Positions 1-9,875 of a DNA stretch of 64,000 nucleotides are shown piece after piece. The notes under the pieces were generated by a model. That model worked only from the letters and a program-made list of their open reading frames with translations. It was not told where the DNA came from and searched no databases. The stretch's first letter is position 1, and each line of letters opens with the position of its first letter. The stretch is from Sophora flavescens (lineage: Eukaryota; Streptophyta; Magnoliopsida; Fabales; Fabaceae): positions 285,444,397-285,508,396 of the forward strand of contig CM061062.1 in NCBI GenBank assembly GCA_030762895.1. The letters run 5' to 3'. The translations under genes and the position numbers were made by a program.

Positions 1-225
1 GCTTGCTGAATCTGATTTGCCAAATATGAGACCAAGAGATTTAGAGCCCTTTAGGCATATGAATATCCATTTGACTACCTGTGAGGGACCTTCTCTTATC
101 CAAATATCCTGCAAAATCAGAATCTATAAACCCTGCAATACCACTGCTTGCTGAATCTGATTTGCCAAATATGAGACCAAGAGATTTAGAGCCCTTTAGG
201 CATATGAATATCCATTTGATTACCA
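1..225. repeat. Local 145-bp tandem duplication inside the copia RNase H/RT tail
   Basis: The stretch starting at base 1 (gcttgctgaatctgatttgc) recurs at base 146, a period of 145. The two copies are nearly identical through about base 79 and base 225. Copy B of the element (34560-34680) has the unit only once, so the duplication is private to copy A. It shifts the reading frame of the RNase H-proximal part, which ends by re-reading the duplicated segment out of frame. Confidence 0.85.
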
Positions 226-1105
226 TCCAGTGCTCCTTCCCTAGATTTCCCATGAACCTGCTGACCATGCTTGCAGCATATGTTAAGTCAGGTCTTGAAC
301 AGACCATAGCATACATCAGGCTGCCAATTGCATTTAAGTATGGAACACGGGTCATAAATTTCTTGTCTTCATCAGTTTTAGGTGACTGATCCGTATATAG
401 TTTGAAGTGTGTAGCTAATGGGGTTTAGAATATTTTTTCTTCTGTCATACAGAACCTTCTCAGCACCTTTTCAACATAGTTTGTCTGATTCAGGAACAGC
501 AGCTTCTCTGATCTTTTCCTCACAATTTCCACGTCTAAGATCCTCTTTGCAGCTCCTAGGTTCTTCATTTCAAACTGAGTTCAGAAGATCCTTGAGCCTT
601 TTGATTGCACTTGTGTCAGAACTAGCAATTAACATATCATCTACATATAGTAGAAGATATATGAAGCAACCTGTTTCAGTTCTTTTGAAATAGACACACC
701 TATCAAAAGAGCTCCTTTTGTAACTGTTTGTCATCATGAAAGAGTCAAAATGTTTGTACCGCTGCTTGGAGATTGCTTGAGTCCATACAGTGACTTGTTG
801 AGCAAGTAAACCATATGCTCCTTCCTTTTGACTTCATAGCCCTCAGGTTGATTCATGTAGATCCTTTCCTCTAGTTGACCATGCAAGAATGTTGTCTTTA
901 CATCCATTTGTTCAAGTTCCATATCATAGGTAGCAACAAGAGACAAGATGACTCTTATGCTAGTATGCTTCACAACTGGAGAGAATATTTCATTGAAATC
1001 TATCCCCTCTATTTGAGTGAAGCCTTTTGCCACAAGCCTAGCCTTGTATCTGCTCCTCTCAACCCCTAGCACTTCTGGTTTGCAGGCCTCTCCACTAAGC
1101 TCCAA
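41..1105 (-). pseudogene. Copia reverse transcriptase and RNase H-proximal region, copy A
   Basis: Read on the minus strand, 734-1105 gives the RT segment with motifs such as KARLVAKGFTQ, FSPVVKHTSIR and NKSLYGLKQSP. About 590-690 gives the YVDD catalytic box within LLLYVDDMLIASS. 41-355 gives the connection domain (MYAMVCSRPDLTYAASMVSR). The region is broken. A deletion with frameshift separates it from the upstream integrase near 1070-1110. A frameshift follows LKQSP near 740-770, and the local 145-bp duplication scrambles the end. The first two breaks are also in copy B, so they predate the segmental duplication. No functional RT can be made. Confidence 0.88.
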
Positions 1106-2643
1106 GTATTGTTGTTCATCATTGAATCAATTTCATCTTCCATGGCAGCTTTCAAGTGATGCTTATCTGCACTTGACATTGCTTGTTTGTATTTGATTGG
1201 ATCAACTTCTTCAAAATCAGTTTCCACACTCAGGGCATATGCTATAAGATCTGCATAGCCATATCTCTGTGGTACCCTGATCTTTCTCCTTTCTCTATCC
1301 CTGATTAGATTATAGGATGAAGTTGCTTCTTCTGTCTGAGCACTATGCTGATCAGTTTCAATGCTGAATTCTTGTCTTTCTTCAGCAGGTTTCTCCACCA
1401 CAAACTGTACTTTCTGTTCTTCTTTGCATGATTGGTCAGTGAGATTATTTGTGATCTCTTCTTTGCCAAGAATGGAATCTTCTTGAAAGACCACATCCAT
1501 GCTAATTACAGCTTTTCCTCCCTTTGGTCCTATTAGCCATATCTTGTAGCCTTTGACACCATCTGGATACCCTAAGAAGATTCCCTTCTTAGACCTAGGC
1601 TCAAGCTTGCCTTCATTCACATGAATGTATGCTGTGCAACTGAATATTCTGAGGTTATCATAGCATGCTGGCTTCCCATTCCACAATTCCTCTGGTGTTT
1701 TAAAACCAATTGCGGTAGATGGTGATCTGTTTATCAAATAGCATGCAGTGTGAACTGCTTCACCCCAAAAACTCTTGCTAAGGTTTGCATTGGATAACAT
1801 GCACCTAACCGTCTCCAAAATGGTCCTATTCATTCTTTCTGCTAGGCCATTTTGTTGAGGAGTTAGTCTAACAGTTTTGTGCCTGGTTATGCCATGATCT
1901 TTACATAACCCAGTGAATTCTTCACTCAAGTATTCAAGGCCAATATTTGTTCTTAGAACTTTGATATGCCTTCCTGTTTGATTCTCTACAAGAGCCTTCC
2001 ACTGCTTGAAGCATTTGAAGGCATGATTCTTGTGTTTCAACAAGTATATCCACACCTTTCTAGACCAGTCATCAATGAAAGAGATGAAATATCTAGCTCC
2101 ACCTAATGAAGGAACCCTTGTTGGCCCCCAAATGTCAGAATGCACATAGTCCATTATTGCTTTAGTGGTATGAGTGGCTGTTGAGAACTTGACTCTTTTC
2201 TGTTTGCCATAGAGACAGTGTTCACAAAACTCAAGTTTCTCAAAGTCATCATTGCCAATCAATCCTTGCTTGTATAATTCTTCAAGCCCTATTTCACTTA
2301 CATGAGCTAATCTATGATGCCACAGTCTTGTGCTTATCTTAGCATCAGAAATTAAACTAGCAGGATTGATTACAGTCTTACCTTGCAGTATGTACAGTCC
2401 ATTTCTTCTGGTTCCCTTCATTATCTGCAGTGATCCTTTGATGATCTTGAGAGTTCCATCTTCTCCTTTGAATGTGCATCCAGCCTCATTCAACATACCA
2501 AGAGAAATAAGGTTCCTCTTCAGATCGGGTACATGCCTTACCTCGGTGAACAATTTTGTGGATCCGTCACTGAGTTTGACCCTGACAGTGCCAACACCCT
2601 GAGTCAAGAATCCATTCTTCACTTCAAGAATCTTCTGTGACAT
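1066..2643 (-). pseudogene. Copia GAG-pre-integrase and integrase, copy A
   Basis: A 525-residue open frame runs on the minus strand. It begins in protease-proximal sequence (GTVRVKLSDGSTK, then EVRHVPDLKRNLISLGML). Next come the HHCC zinc region (LWHHRLAHV ... FCEHCLYGKQKR) and the integrase core (DYVHSDIWGP, then TPQQNGLAERMNRTILE). The core is followed by the KPACYDNLRIFSCTAYIHV region typical of copia integrase C-termini and the first residues of RT (NNTWSLVERP). The second catalytic aspartate is altered: copy A reads NIGLEY where copy B reads DNGLEY. The frame ends at a deletion just after the start of RT. The uninterrupted Athila target ACAAT lies here at 2550-2554. Confidence 0.9.
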
Positions 2644-2676
2644 CTAGAACATCCGAGCTTTCATACCCATCTGCCA

Positions 2677-3456
2677 CTACAGCCATATCTTTTGAATTGT
2701 GCTTATCATTGTTCTTCCTTTTTCTTTCGGGGCAATTCTTTCTGAAATGTCCCTCCTTGTGGCAGTAATAGCATTCCTTTTTGTCTTTGGATTTGGATCT
2801 ATGCTTCCTATTCTTGCCCTTTTCTTCTTTATTTTCATATCTCCCTCTAACAAATAGTCTTCTGCTTCCCCACCTTCACCTTTGCCATCAGTAATTCTCC
2901 TCTTCATTTCTCTAGAATTAAGAGTGGCTTTAACCTCTTCCAAGGTGAGGATTTCCCTGCCAAACATCATTGTATCCACCAAGTTCTCAAAAGAGGGAGG
3001 GGGTGAGCACAGAAGCATCATAGCTTGATCCTCATCATCAATCTTGACACCCACATTCTTTAGATCAAGAACTGCCTTTATAAATTGAGAGACATGTTCT
3101 TTGATTGATGATCCTTCCTCCATCTTCAAATAGTGAAGTCTCTTCTTCAAATAGAGTTTATTTGTCAATGACTTTGTCATGTATAAGCTTTCGAGTTTAA
3201 GCCAAACACCTGCAGAAGTTGATTCATCAGCTACCTCACGAAGAACCTCATCACCCAAGGAAAGAATGATCATGCTATGTGCCTTGCTGACCAAGTCTTT
3301 CTTTTCTTTTTCTGAAAGTGTTGCAGGAAGCTTAGTTATTCCTCCCAAGGCTTCTTCGAGTCCTTGATAAATCAGAAGATCCTTCATCTTGATCCTCTAT
3401 AGACTAAAGTCATTTTCTCCATTGAATTTCTCCACATCGAACTTGGCAGTGCCCAT
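2677..3456 (-). pseudogene. Copia gag with CCHC zinc knuckle, copy A
   Basis: Gag starts at the ATG at 3454-3456 (MGTAKFDVEKFNGENDFSL) and continues through the UBN2-type gag core (KMKDLLIYQGLEEAL, WLKLESLYMTKSL, LKKRLHYLKMEEG). A CX2CX4HX4C knuckle lies at 2732-2773 in another frame (CYYCHKEGHFRKNC). Two lesions are private to copy A. The Trp codon after FSL is a TAG stop (3397-3399), and a single base is missing near 2860 relative to copy B, which shifts the C-terminal basic region out of frame with the knuckle. Gag is the structural protein that packages the element RNA. Confidence 0.88.
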
Positions 3457-3497
3457 CGCGGAATCAGCCCCAATTCGACAAAGCTACTGATACCAAT

Positions 3498-3999
3498 TGT
3501 TGTGGAAACACACTTTCTTAATGCAAGAAACTGAACCGCTGCTAGAACAGAACCAATACAGAAAAGGAATTGATGCAGATGATAAGAGAAAGGAAAGAAG
3601 AATGGTGACACACACTGAATTATCATGGTTCAGAGCTAAATTGTTCTAGCTCCTACATCCATACTGAGGTTGAAGATCACAATCCACTATATCAAGAGTT
3701 TACAGTATAAGACTTCTAAATGAGCAATGCTCTTTCACACTTGCACTCACTTACAATATGGATTACACACCTTTCTTGATCTCATCTTGAGCAATCTGCT
3801 CCCTATTATATATTGCTATACAATCAAGCTATGGCTTCTATGCTAACTGACTTTCCAGCCAAATAGGTAGTTACATTAGTTATCCCTAACTAACTTTCCT
3901 AACTAACTCAACAAAGGCAACTAATCAGTTACATCACATAGCTTCTAAACACAGCATATTTCTATCTAAAACATTTGATGATTTACCACGGATTCTACA
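3498..3999 (-). repeat. 5' LTR of copia copy A, with adjacent tRNA primer-binding site
   Basis: This 502-bp LTR begins TGTTGTGG and ends CTACA on the plus strand. It is bounded by the internal sequence GATACCAATT on the left and the target duplication GCTAC at 4000-4004. It aligns with 33532-34035 and 56414-56917. On the minus strand the internal side reads TTGGTATCAGTAGC, resembling an initiator-Met tRNA primer-binding site. An A+T-rich TATATAATA block at about 3802-3815 is a plausible minus-strand TATA box. Copy A differs from both B LTRs just inside its start (AAACACAC against TTGCACAC). Confidence 0.9.
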
Positions 4000-4110
4000 G
4001 CTACAACATCTAGCTTTGGAGGATTCTCAATAATGTTGTTTCGGTCATAGTCAAACTCCACTCCAGAGGTATCTATTGCACCCTCATCTGCCTATGCTAT
4101 AAAAGAAGCG

Positions 4111-4697
4111 TGGAAACCATTGACCACACTTTCAGAGATTGTCTTTGGGCAACCCAATGTTGGTTTTGCTCTCCCTTGGGCATTCAGCTTGATCATCAAA
4201 GAGAAGAATCCTTTGCCCATTGGTTAACCTATTCAATAGAATGGGGAATTAGGGCGATGATCTGAAACGAGGAAGGAATTGTCATGGCAGTTGCTATATG
4301 GAAGGTGTCGTGTCTGAATGATTTGAGCATAGCAGAGACCATGGGAGTGATATTGGGCATGCTTTTCGCCCTAGAGACTTTTTTCCTCGATATAGTCATA
4401 GAATCAGATGGTCAAAATGTAGTCACATCCCTGCAATCTTAGAATCCACTAAACTCATACCTTGGAACGATAATAGCAGACTGTATTGCCTTAGAAGCCT
4501 AGTTCTCGAATATCTCTCATTGTCATATAGGAAGATTGGGTAATCAAGCAGCCCATAATTTGTTAGCCAAATATGCATTGTCCTATTCTAGTCAAATATG
4601 GATTGAGGAAACTCCTCCTATAAATGCTAATTATATTCTTTTGTACTTAAGTTCAATATCTGAATAAAATTTTCATTTCTTTCGTAAAAAAAAAAAA
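4111..4697 (+). pseudogene. LINE-type zf-RVT / RNase H-like remnant with poly(A), copy A
   Basis: The plus strand begins VETIDHTFRDCLWATQCW, the zinc-binding pattern at the end of plant non-LTR reverse transcriptases. It then joins directly to the later half of an RNase H-like domain (NEEGIVMAV, DLSIAETMGVILGMLFALE, VIESDGQNVV, GRLGNQAAHNLLAKYAL, IWIEE). The first RNase H aspartate region is missing, so an internal deletion fused the two. In-frame stops occur, including a TGA near 4261 that is AGA in copy B. The final stop is at 4661-4663. It is followed by AATAAA and an A-run at about 4685-4697, consistent with a LINE 3' end. Confidence 0.72.
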
Positions 4698-4752
4698 ATT
4701 GTTTAGTAATAGCTAGTAAGATAGTTATATTGTTATTCAGGGAGGCATCTTT

Positions 4753-5917
4753 GGTGCACCACCCTCCTAAGTGGAGCAGTGGTGCACCACCCAGCTGTCC
4801 TGCTGTCCACCAATGGATGTGCCAACTATATAAGTTCTTGTCAGAATGACTATTCAAAGTTTTCTTGTAGTCAAACCGGTATATGAATAGTATTTGAGAT
4901 GGAAATACGATGTATATTAGTAGTATTCGTCCTTCAAAATACGTTAAAAGTAAAATATTATTAAATCTTGTGTTTCTTTGTTTTTAGTGTTCGTCAAAAT
5001 TCCCCCAATACCGGCACATGGAGACCGCCACCTATAGTGGCTTTAGGCGGCGTAAGTGGCGGTTCGGATGGGTTTAGTGTTTGAAGGTTTTTTCGCGACG
5101 GGTGGGTAGTGGGCGATAGCATTTTGAGGTGGAGGGGTCACGCGATGACGACCCGAACCTGAACGACAATCTCGAACTGAAGGTTGTAGACGAGCTCCAG
5201 CAAGATGACGATGAATGGGTTTTTTTTAGATCTGGTAAATGATGATGTCATGGGGGGAGTAGAAGGTTTTAATTTTGTAGATCTGGGTTTTCTACCGGGA
5301 TACTCTGTTCTCCCAGCCTATAGCACATCAACGTCCACAAGGGTGGGTGGCAAATTGCTGCTTCTAATATCAGAGCAACCATCGCATTAGATGAAAAATG
5401 AAGCACAAGGTCCTTCTTGCAGGCCTACACGGTACAACAGAGGATATAGAAGGCTTTATTCAGGAGCAAATAGTTTCCAATAGGTTTAGAATAAGTGGTT
5501 TTTTATTTGTTCTTAACAAAAATTCCCCATCCAAACACACCCAGATCAAGTAGTCACAACCTCACATGTATTGATAGTTGTATTTAGTAGTTCTGAATCC
5601 AATAGAAGAAAAAGGAGGGGTAGACAAGAAGGTGCCATGGAGAAAGGTATAGTCAAAAAAGAGAAAGTATAGAAGATTAATGCCATTCGTACTTTTTGAC
5701 GTAATTGAATACATATTAATTAGTATTATTCTTTAATTTTTCAACTTTACATAAAGTATTTGTAAGATAAGACATACGAAAGCTATACAGTATACTTTGA
5801 CCGACATAATGGTATGATATGGTTTGAAAAGTCAGCAGATACAAGTGGCAAAATAATTGGACAAGAGAATGACATGTGGGTGGTATACCACTGTTCCACT
5901 ATGGAGGGTGGTGCACC
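4753..5917. mobile_element. Inverted-repeat DNA element of about 1.17 kb, copy A
   Basis: The left end (GGTGCACCACCCTCC at 4753, through about 4792) is matched inversely by the right end (about 5878-5917) over about 40 bp with few mismatches. The terminal octamer GGTGCACC is itself palindromic, and the left end holds a second copy at 4781. The same structure is at 57669-58837. No target-site duplication is evident on either side, so the superfamily is undetermined (Mutator-like or foldback). The interior contains a G+C-rich dyad near 5027-5070 (CCGCCACCTATAG ... GGCGG). A 61-codon open frame at 5205 has no recognisable domain. Confidence 0.6.
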
Positions 5918-6198
5918 ATGGAAGGCCGGTCGTTATTTAGTTAGTGTAGTGTCAATTGGGGACAGTGTAACACGTTAGTGAATTTGGAACAAGTTCTTTA
6001 TTATTTTGGAATCTTTCTTCTAACTCGAGAATACAAAATATTGTTAGTTACTAGTTAATTAATGCAGTATATGAATAGGTCATTGGAGTCAATGTAACAA
6101 GTTAGTAAATCATTTGAAACAAATTCTTCAATTTGGAGTTCCCTGACTTGAAGAACATCTCCGGGTTTGATTTTGGAATTATGATTTTTAAACAATTG
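5918..6198. other. Non-coding flank
   Basis: Unremarkable A+T-rich sequence. A loosely repeated phrase (GGACAGTGTAACACGTTAGT near 5961 and GAGTCAATGTAACAAGTTAG near 6087) suggests an old local duplication of about 125 bases. No gene is visible. Confidence 0.4.
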
Positions 6199-6735
6199 GC
6201 TCTATTTGACAAAAATAACTGATAAGTTAGTTTATGACTGATAAGTTAATTTTTAGCTAAAAGCTTATAGCTGATAACTGATAGCTGAAAAGCTAGCTGA
6301 TTGAATTTGAATTAGCGTTTGGTAAAATTAGTAATTAAACTAGCTTATAAATGTAAAATGACATAAAAGGACATAATAATATGATTTTTATATAAATTCT
6401 TTTTGAATAATTAAAGTTTTAAAAGTAGAATTTATTTTTTTATTTTTTTATTGAGTAATATAAATGAAATGAAATGTTTATATGATTTTTTTATAAAAAT
6501 TTTATCTTATGATAGGCAAGATAAAGTTGAAATTTTACTAAATTAATAATGATAAAAATGAAAGAAAAGTCAATAAGCTATCAAGCATAAGCTAAATAAA
6601 TTAGCTTACGAAGAAAAGTCACAAGCTAATATGATTAGCTTGTTTACCAAATATCTCTATTTTTAGTTAAATATGCTTATAAACTTGTAAATAAATTATA
6701 AACTAGCTTATTAAACTTTCCAAACAAAGCGTTTG
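6199..6735. mobile_element. A+T-rich palindromic MITE-like element, copy A
   Basis: The ends form an imperfect inverted repeat (left GCTCTATTTGACAAAAATAA; right, read inversely, GCTTTGTTTGGAAAGTTTAA). The inner arms are rich in AGCTTAT and ATAAGCT motifs that can pair with each other (6240-6310 against 6575-6720). It has no coding capacity. The same element is at about 59130-59655. Target duplications are not clear. Confidence 0.55.
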
Positions 6736-7039
6736 TACATGACACTTGTACAAAGACACTATATAATATATACTGTGTGAGTGTGCCAGGTGCTATATTG
6801 TATGTCAAATTAATTAAACTGAATATATTATACATTATATACAGATATGAGAGAGTATCACTTGGATATCATATCCGTTCACATAATAAAACTCTTTAAG
6901 TTTTTATATTTGATCATAAACTAAATGAGAATTTCACTTTATAATTATTAGATACATATTACATGATTACAATTGTATTAATTTACTGGAATGTAATTTT
7001 TTTAATAAAAGGTTAAGGAATAAGAATATATCCCAAGTT

Positions 7040-7274
7040 ATCAATGGGGTATTGGTCTAGTACAAGCAACTAGCCCCCATAAGTAGGAGAATTTGGGGAA
7101 CTCGGGTTCGAATTCTTGTGAGTCATCCTCATTGGAAGACTGAGAACCAAGTAGTAAAATCATGTTCAATCAGCCGAACCAGATATTAATCTCATCGTGG
7201 GCCCGAAGGGCCTAAGTCGTGAGGATACTCTGGTGGAACCACTCGGTCCAAAGGACTAATTAGAGTGATTCTGA

Positions 7275-7335
<61 letters not shown>
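7040..7335 (+). mobile_element. tRNA-derived SINE, copy A
   Basis: The element starts at GGGGTATTGGTCTAG with a box A-like TGGTCTAGTAC (7053-7063). Its box B-like GGTTCGAATTC (7105-7115) follows at a distance plausible for an internal Pol III promoter. A tRNA-unrelated body and an A+T simple tail follow. It is flanked by direct copies of TATCCCAAGTT at 7029-7039 and 7336-7346, an 11-bp target duplication typical of LINE-mediated integration. The copy at 59969-60229 has the same flanks. I see no cloverleaf that would make this a functional tRNA gene. Confidence 0.8.

Positions 7336-7338
<3 letters not shown>
7279..7338. repeat. (AT)30 microsatellite at the SINE tail
   Basis: About 60 uninterrupted bases of AT follow the SINE body. 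The duplicate (60206-60232) instead has an AAAT-type run with a short AT stretch, so the tail expanded or was replaced after duplication. Confidence 0.95.
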
Positions 7339-7341
<3 letters not shown>

Positions 7342-7346
7342 AAGTT

Positions 7347-7877
7347 TTACTAAATACTTATAATAGTACTTACCAATTACTTAGTAATAAATTCAAACAA
7401 TCAAATCTTAATTTTTTTTTTTTTTGCACTGTTATTCTTTTCCTTTTTTGGGTGGGGGTTGAATTCGGGGGCAGCCCTGTTTTTCCTTTTTGTCAACTGA
7501 TAGCCAACACACATGGGTTATTGTCATGAAAAAAGCCATTTTAATTGAATTTTCCTTATTTTTTTAATTAAAACCTGTTTGCTACTATTAAACTAAGTTT
7601 TTTTTAGGTTAAATTAAAGTTTCATATTAGTTTACAATTTGTATAGTATTTTTTTATATTATATGATGATAGTGTTACACTGTTACACCACTAAAAGATA
7701 TATCTACTAAATTATTTAGAAAAAAAAAAATTCGAACACTATTTTAGGCTTTTTCATACTTTAAGGCCAATGTCGTGTTATCAACCTCGGGGAACTCTGC
7801 AAATTGACTTTGCCTTACTCTGTTTTTCATCAATGCCAAAAATGATAAGCCACATTCCAAATAAATAAAATAAAATT
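7347..7877. other. Non-coding A+T-rich stretch
   Basis: Contains several homopolymer runs (T-run near 7413-7425, A-run near 7721-7730) and no supported gene. It is present in both duplicate copies. Confidence 0.5.
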
Positions 7878-7941
7878 AGCAAGAAGAAGGATAATCACAT
7901 CTCATCACAAGCATCACCTCTGGATAATCCTTCTTCTTGCT
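7878..7941. repeat. Perfect 15-bp inverted repeat (hairpin)
   Basis: AGCAAGAAGAAGGAT at 7878-7892 is answered by its exact complement at 7927-7941, with a loop of about 34 bases. The phrase TAATCACATCTCAT sits beside each arm. In the duplicate near 60777-60840 one arm has a substitution (AAGAAAGAT). Confidence 0.75.
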
Positions 7942-8030
7942 AATCACATCTCATAAGAGTCATCACATATGCCTAAAGCTTATCTCAGAGTTTTTATTTT
8001 TATTTTGAGAAATGTTAATAATATATTTTT

Positions 8031-8300
8031 TTAACACTCTCTCCAACACACTTTTTATTATGAATTAGAGAAAGAAGGAATTGAATGACATCAAATGAAT
8101 ATATTGAATCAATGAATTGAATTACAAGAGATTATCAACTCTCTTTATATAGAGCTTGACAAGATCAAAACTGAAAAGTAAAAAGCTAAGGCTGAGAGCT
8201 TAACCAACTAACTAATCTTATCTATCTAGATATATCCTAACTAACAATATATCCTAAAAGGGAAAACTTGATAACTGATATAACAGAAATAAGTTATCAG
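8031..8300 (-). repeat. LTR-like promoter segment, copy A
   Basis: On the minus strand the order is that of a small LTR: TGTTAGTTAGGATATATC, then CTCTATATAAAGAGAG (TATA box at about 8137-8146), then a T-rich leader ending near TTGTAATTCAATTC. No coding sequence or second LTR is identifiable. It is present in the duplicate at about 60925-61195. It may be a solo LTR or TRIM remnant; boundaries are approximate. Confidence 0.4.
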
Positions 8301-8796
8301 GGACCATTGTGTAAGTGGTCGACACCTTGTACTTTGAGACCATTTTATTGAGACATTATGTATTTTGAAGCTTGGTGTTGTTGGGACCATTGTGCACGTG
8401 GTCGATACCTTGTTGGATTCGAGGCATGACGGCTATTTTATTAACCATGTAGTACTTTCTTTGGCCTTCTGACATTTGAGAGAAACTGAGGACTGGCAAA
8501 GAAAATGACAGTATAGCTGTTGGATCACATTGGCATGTCATTTTCTTTCTACACTCCACGCTGATGACTAGTCGATGGAGTCGGTAATATTTGTAACTAT
8601 GGAAGGTCCCATATCAATAAAGGATATGACTACCGCCATAATTCGATATTACTTGACTTTTGTTTGATGGAGTCTTAATTAGGTGTTGCATCTTGGGATC
8701 ATTTGTTTTGTGTCCACATTAAATATATGTTATTAGCCCGAGAGTCATTTTCGAAAATGTTTTCTACAAATTAAAATTACACAATTGATTTTGCCC

Positions 8797-9250
8797 AAGT
8801 GGGAGAATGTTAGAATTTTTTCTAATGATGTGGCCTACAATCAATTGTGGTTTTTGGTTTACGATAAACGGGCTAATGTTATGATCCATTTGATGATGCT
8901 TAAGCCCGCTAATATGGTGATCTATTCGTAATGGGCTATTGGCACCTAATATTGATCTGTGTGGGCGACAGTGTAGGCCTTAACCTATAGGCCCGTAATG
9001 GGAGGTGCCTATGGTTATTATTATTATTATATATAGTTGGCTAGGTCCCCTCTGCCGTCACGGATATCATAATCATTACTCTACGGATTGCCATATTGAC
9101 GGCTGTGACTTGGGAGTGCGTGAACAGGCAGGGGAATGCTTGGCCTTTTGTTTCAGGAACTTAATGTTGTAGAAGCAATTCTTATTTCTCTTCTAGTGAT
9201 CATGTCTTTAACGAGGTAAATATAAATTCGGTGTTCTAAATTTTATATAA
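8797..9250 (+). repeat. Polypurine tract and 5' part of a copia-type 3' LTR, copy A
   Basis: AAGTGGGAGAATG at 8797-8809 followed by TGTTAGAATTTT is the classic arrangement of a copia polypurine tract meeting an LTR start (about 8808). A TATA-like TTATATATAG lies near 9028-9037. I cannot find a matching LTR end or a second LTR, so this is a truncated remnant. It is present in the duplicate from 61687. The sequence just upstream carries a tandem pair of GGGACCATTGTG ... GTGGTCGA phrases (8301 and 8383). Confidence 0.5.
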
Positions 9251-9690
9251 TGTTATCCATGATGTTTCAATTTTCATATTACAAAATTTTCATATGGAGT
9301 ATCAACCATCAAGCTAACTTTACTGGCATATGGTATTGGAAATTAATTGGAAGCAGAATAGTTGAGCAGTTAGGACTATTCCTGGTGAAGAAATTTTCAT
9401 TTGTAGTCATATTAGTTTTAGAGACAGGCATTATAATGTGGAATGTAATTTATTAAATTTCTTTTGGAACGTAAAAAATTTCAGTAAATAATGTCATTGA
9501 TGAAGTAATATTATTATTTGCCAAACATAAAAAAAAATTCTTTGATTTATCATCTAATGTCCATCAATTTAAACCATAAAAGCAATAACTTGTTTCTGAG
9601 CTATTTATATGTTTTTGATTGTCTATCCAATAATATTGGAATCGATCATGTTGATATTTGGTTATAAAAATGGTATGATGGTTTATTGGC

Positions 9691-9875
9691 TTATTTACAA
9701 GTGTTGTCCTTTCATGTAAATATGTTGGAAATTGTTATATTTACAAGTGTCGTTTACAAGTGTCGTCCTTTCATGTAAATATGTTGGAAATTGTTCTCTT
9801 AATAACATTAACATTTCAATGTTGTACATTCATGTAAATATGTTGGAAATTGTTCTCCTAATAACATTTCAATTC
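9691..9875. repeat. Three-copy minisatellite, copy A
   Basis: The phrase TTCATGTAAATATGTTGG occurs at 9711, 9770 and 9829, a period of 59. Each copy is followed by AAATTGTT and a diverging A+T-rich spacer. It is shared with the duplicate (about 62580-62755). It creates an incidental 111-codon open frame of no recognisable content. Confidence 0.85.

Larger units (their letters stand above)
1..3999 (-). mobile_element. Ty1/copia Tnt1/Tork-like retrotransposon, copy A, cut by the window edge
   Basis: On the minus strand the order from the right is 5' LTR (3498-3999), gag, zinc knuckle, protease remnant, integrase, reverse transcriptase with a YVDD box, and RNase H. Integrase before RT is the copia order. 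The gag start, the iMet-type primer-binding site and the purine tract seen in copy B are those of the Tnt1/Tork group. The 3' end and 3' LTR lie left of base 1. The right flank begins with GCTAC (4000-4004), the same target duplication that brackets copy B, so both copies descend from one insertion event. Coding capacity is destroyed by shared deletions and by private stops. Confidence 0.93.

Noticed and set aside
5205..5390. 61-codon open frame conserved between the duplicates (also 58121-58306)
   Set aside because: Conservation is fully explained by the segmental duplication. It has no domain, and its position inside an inverted-repeat element argues against a host gene.
7040..7120. Functional tRNA gene
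   Set aside because: Box A and box B are recognisable, but no full cloverleaf forms. The long body, tail and target duplications mark a SINE.
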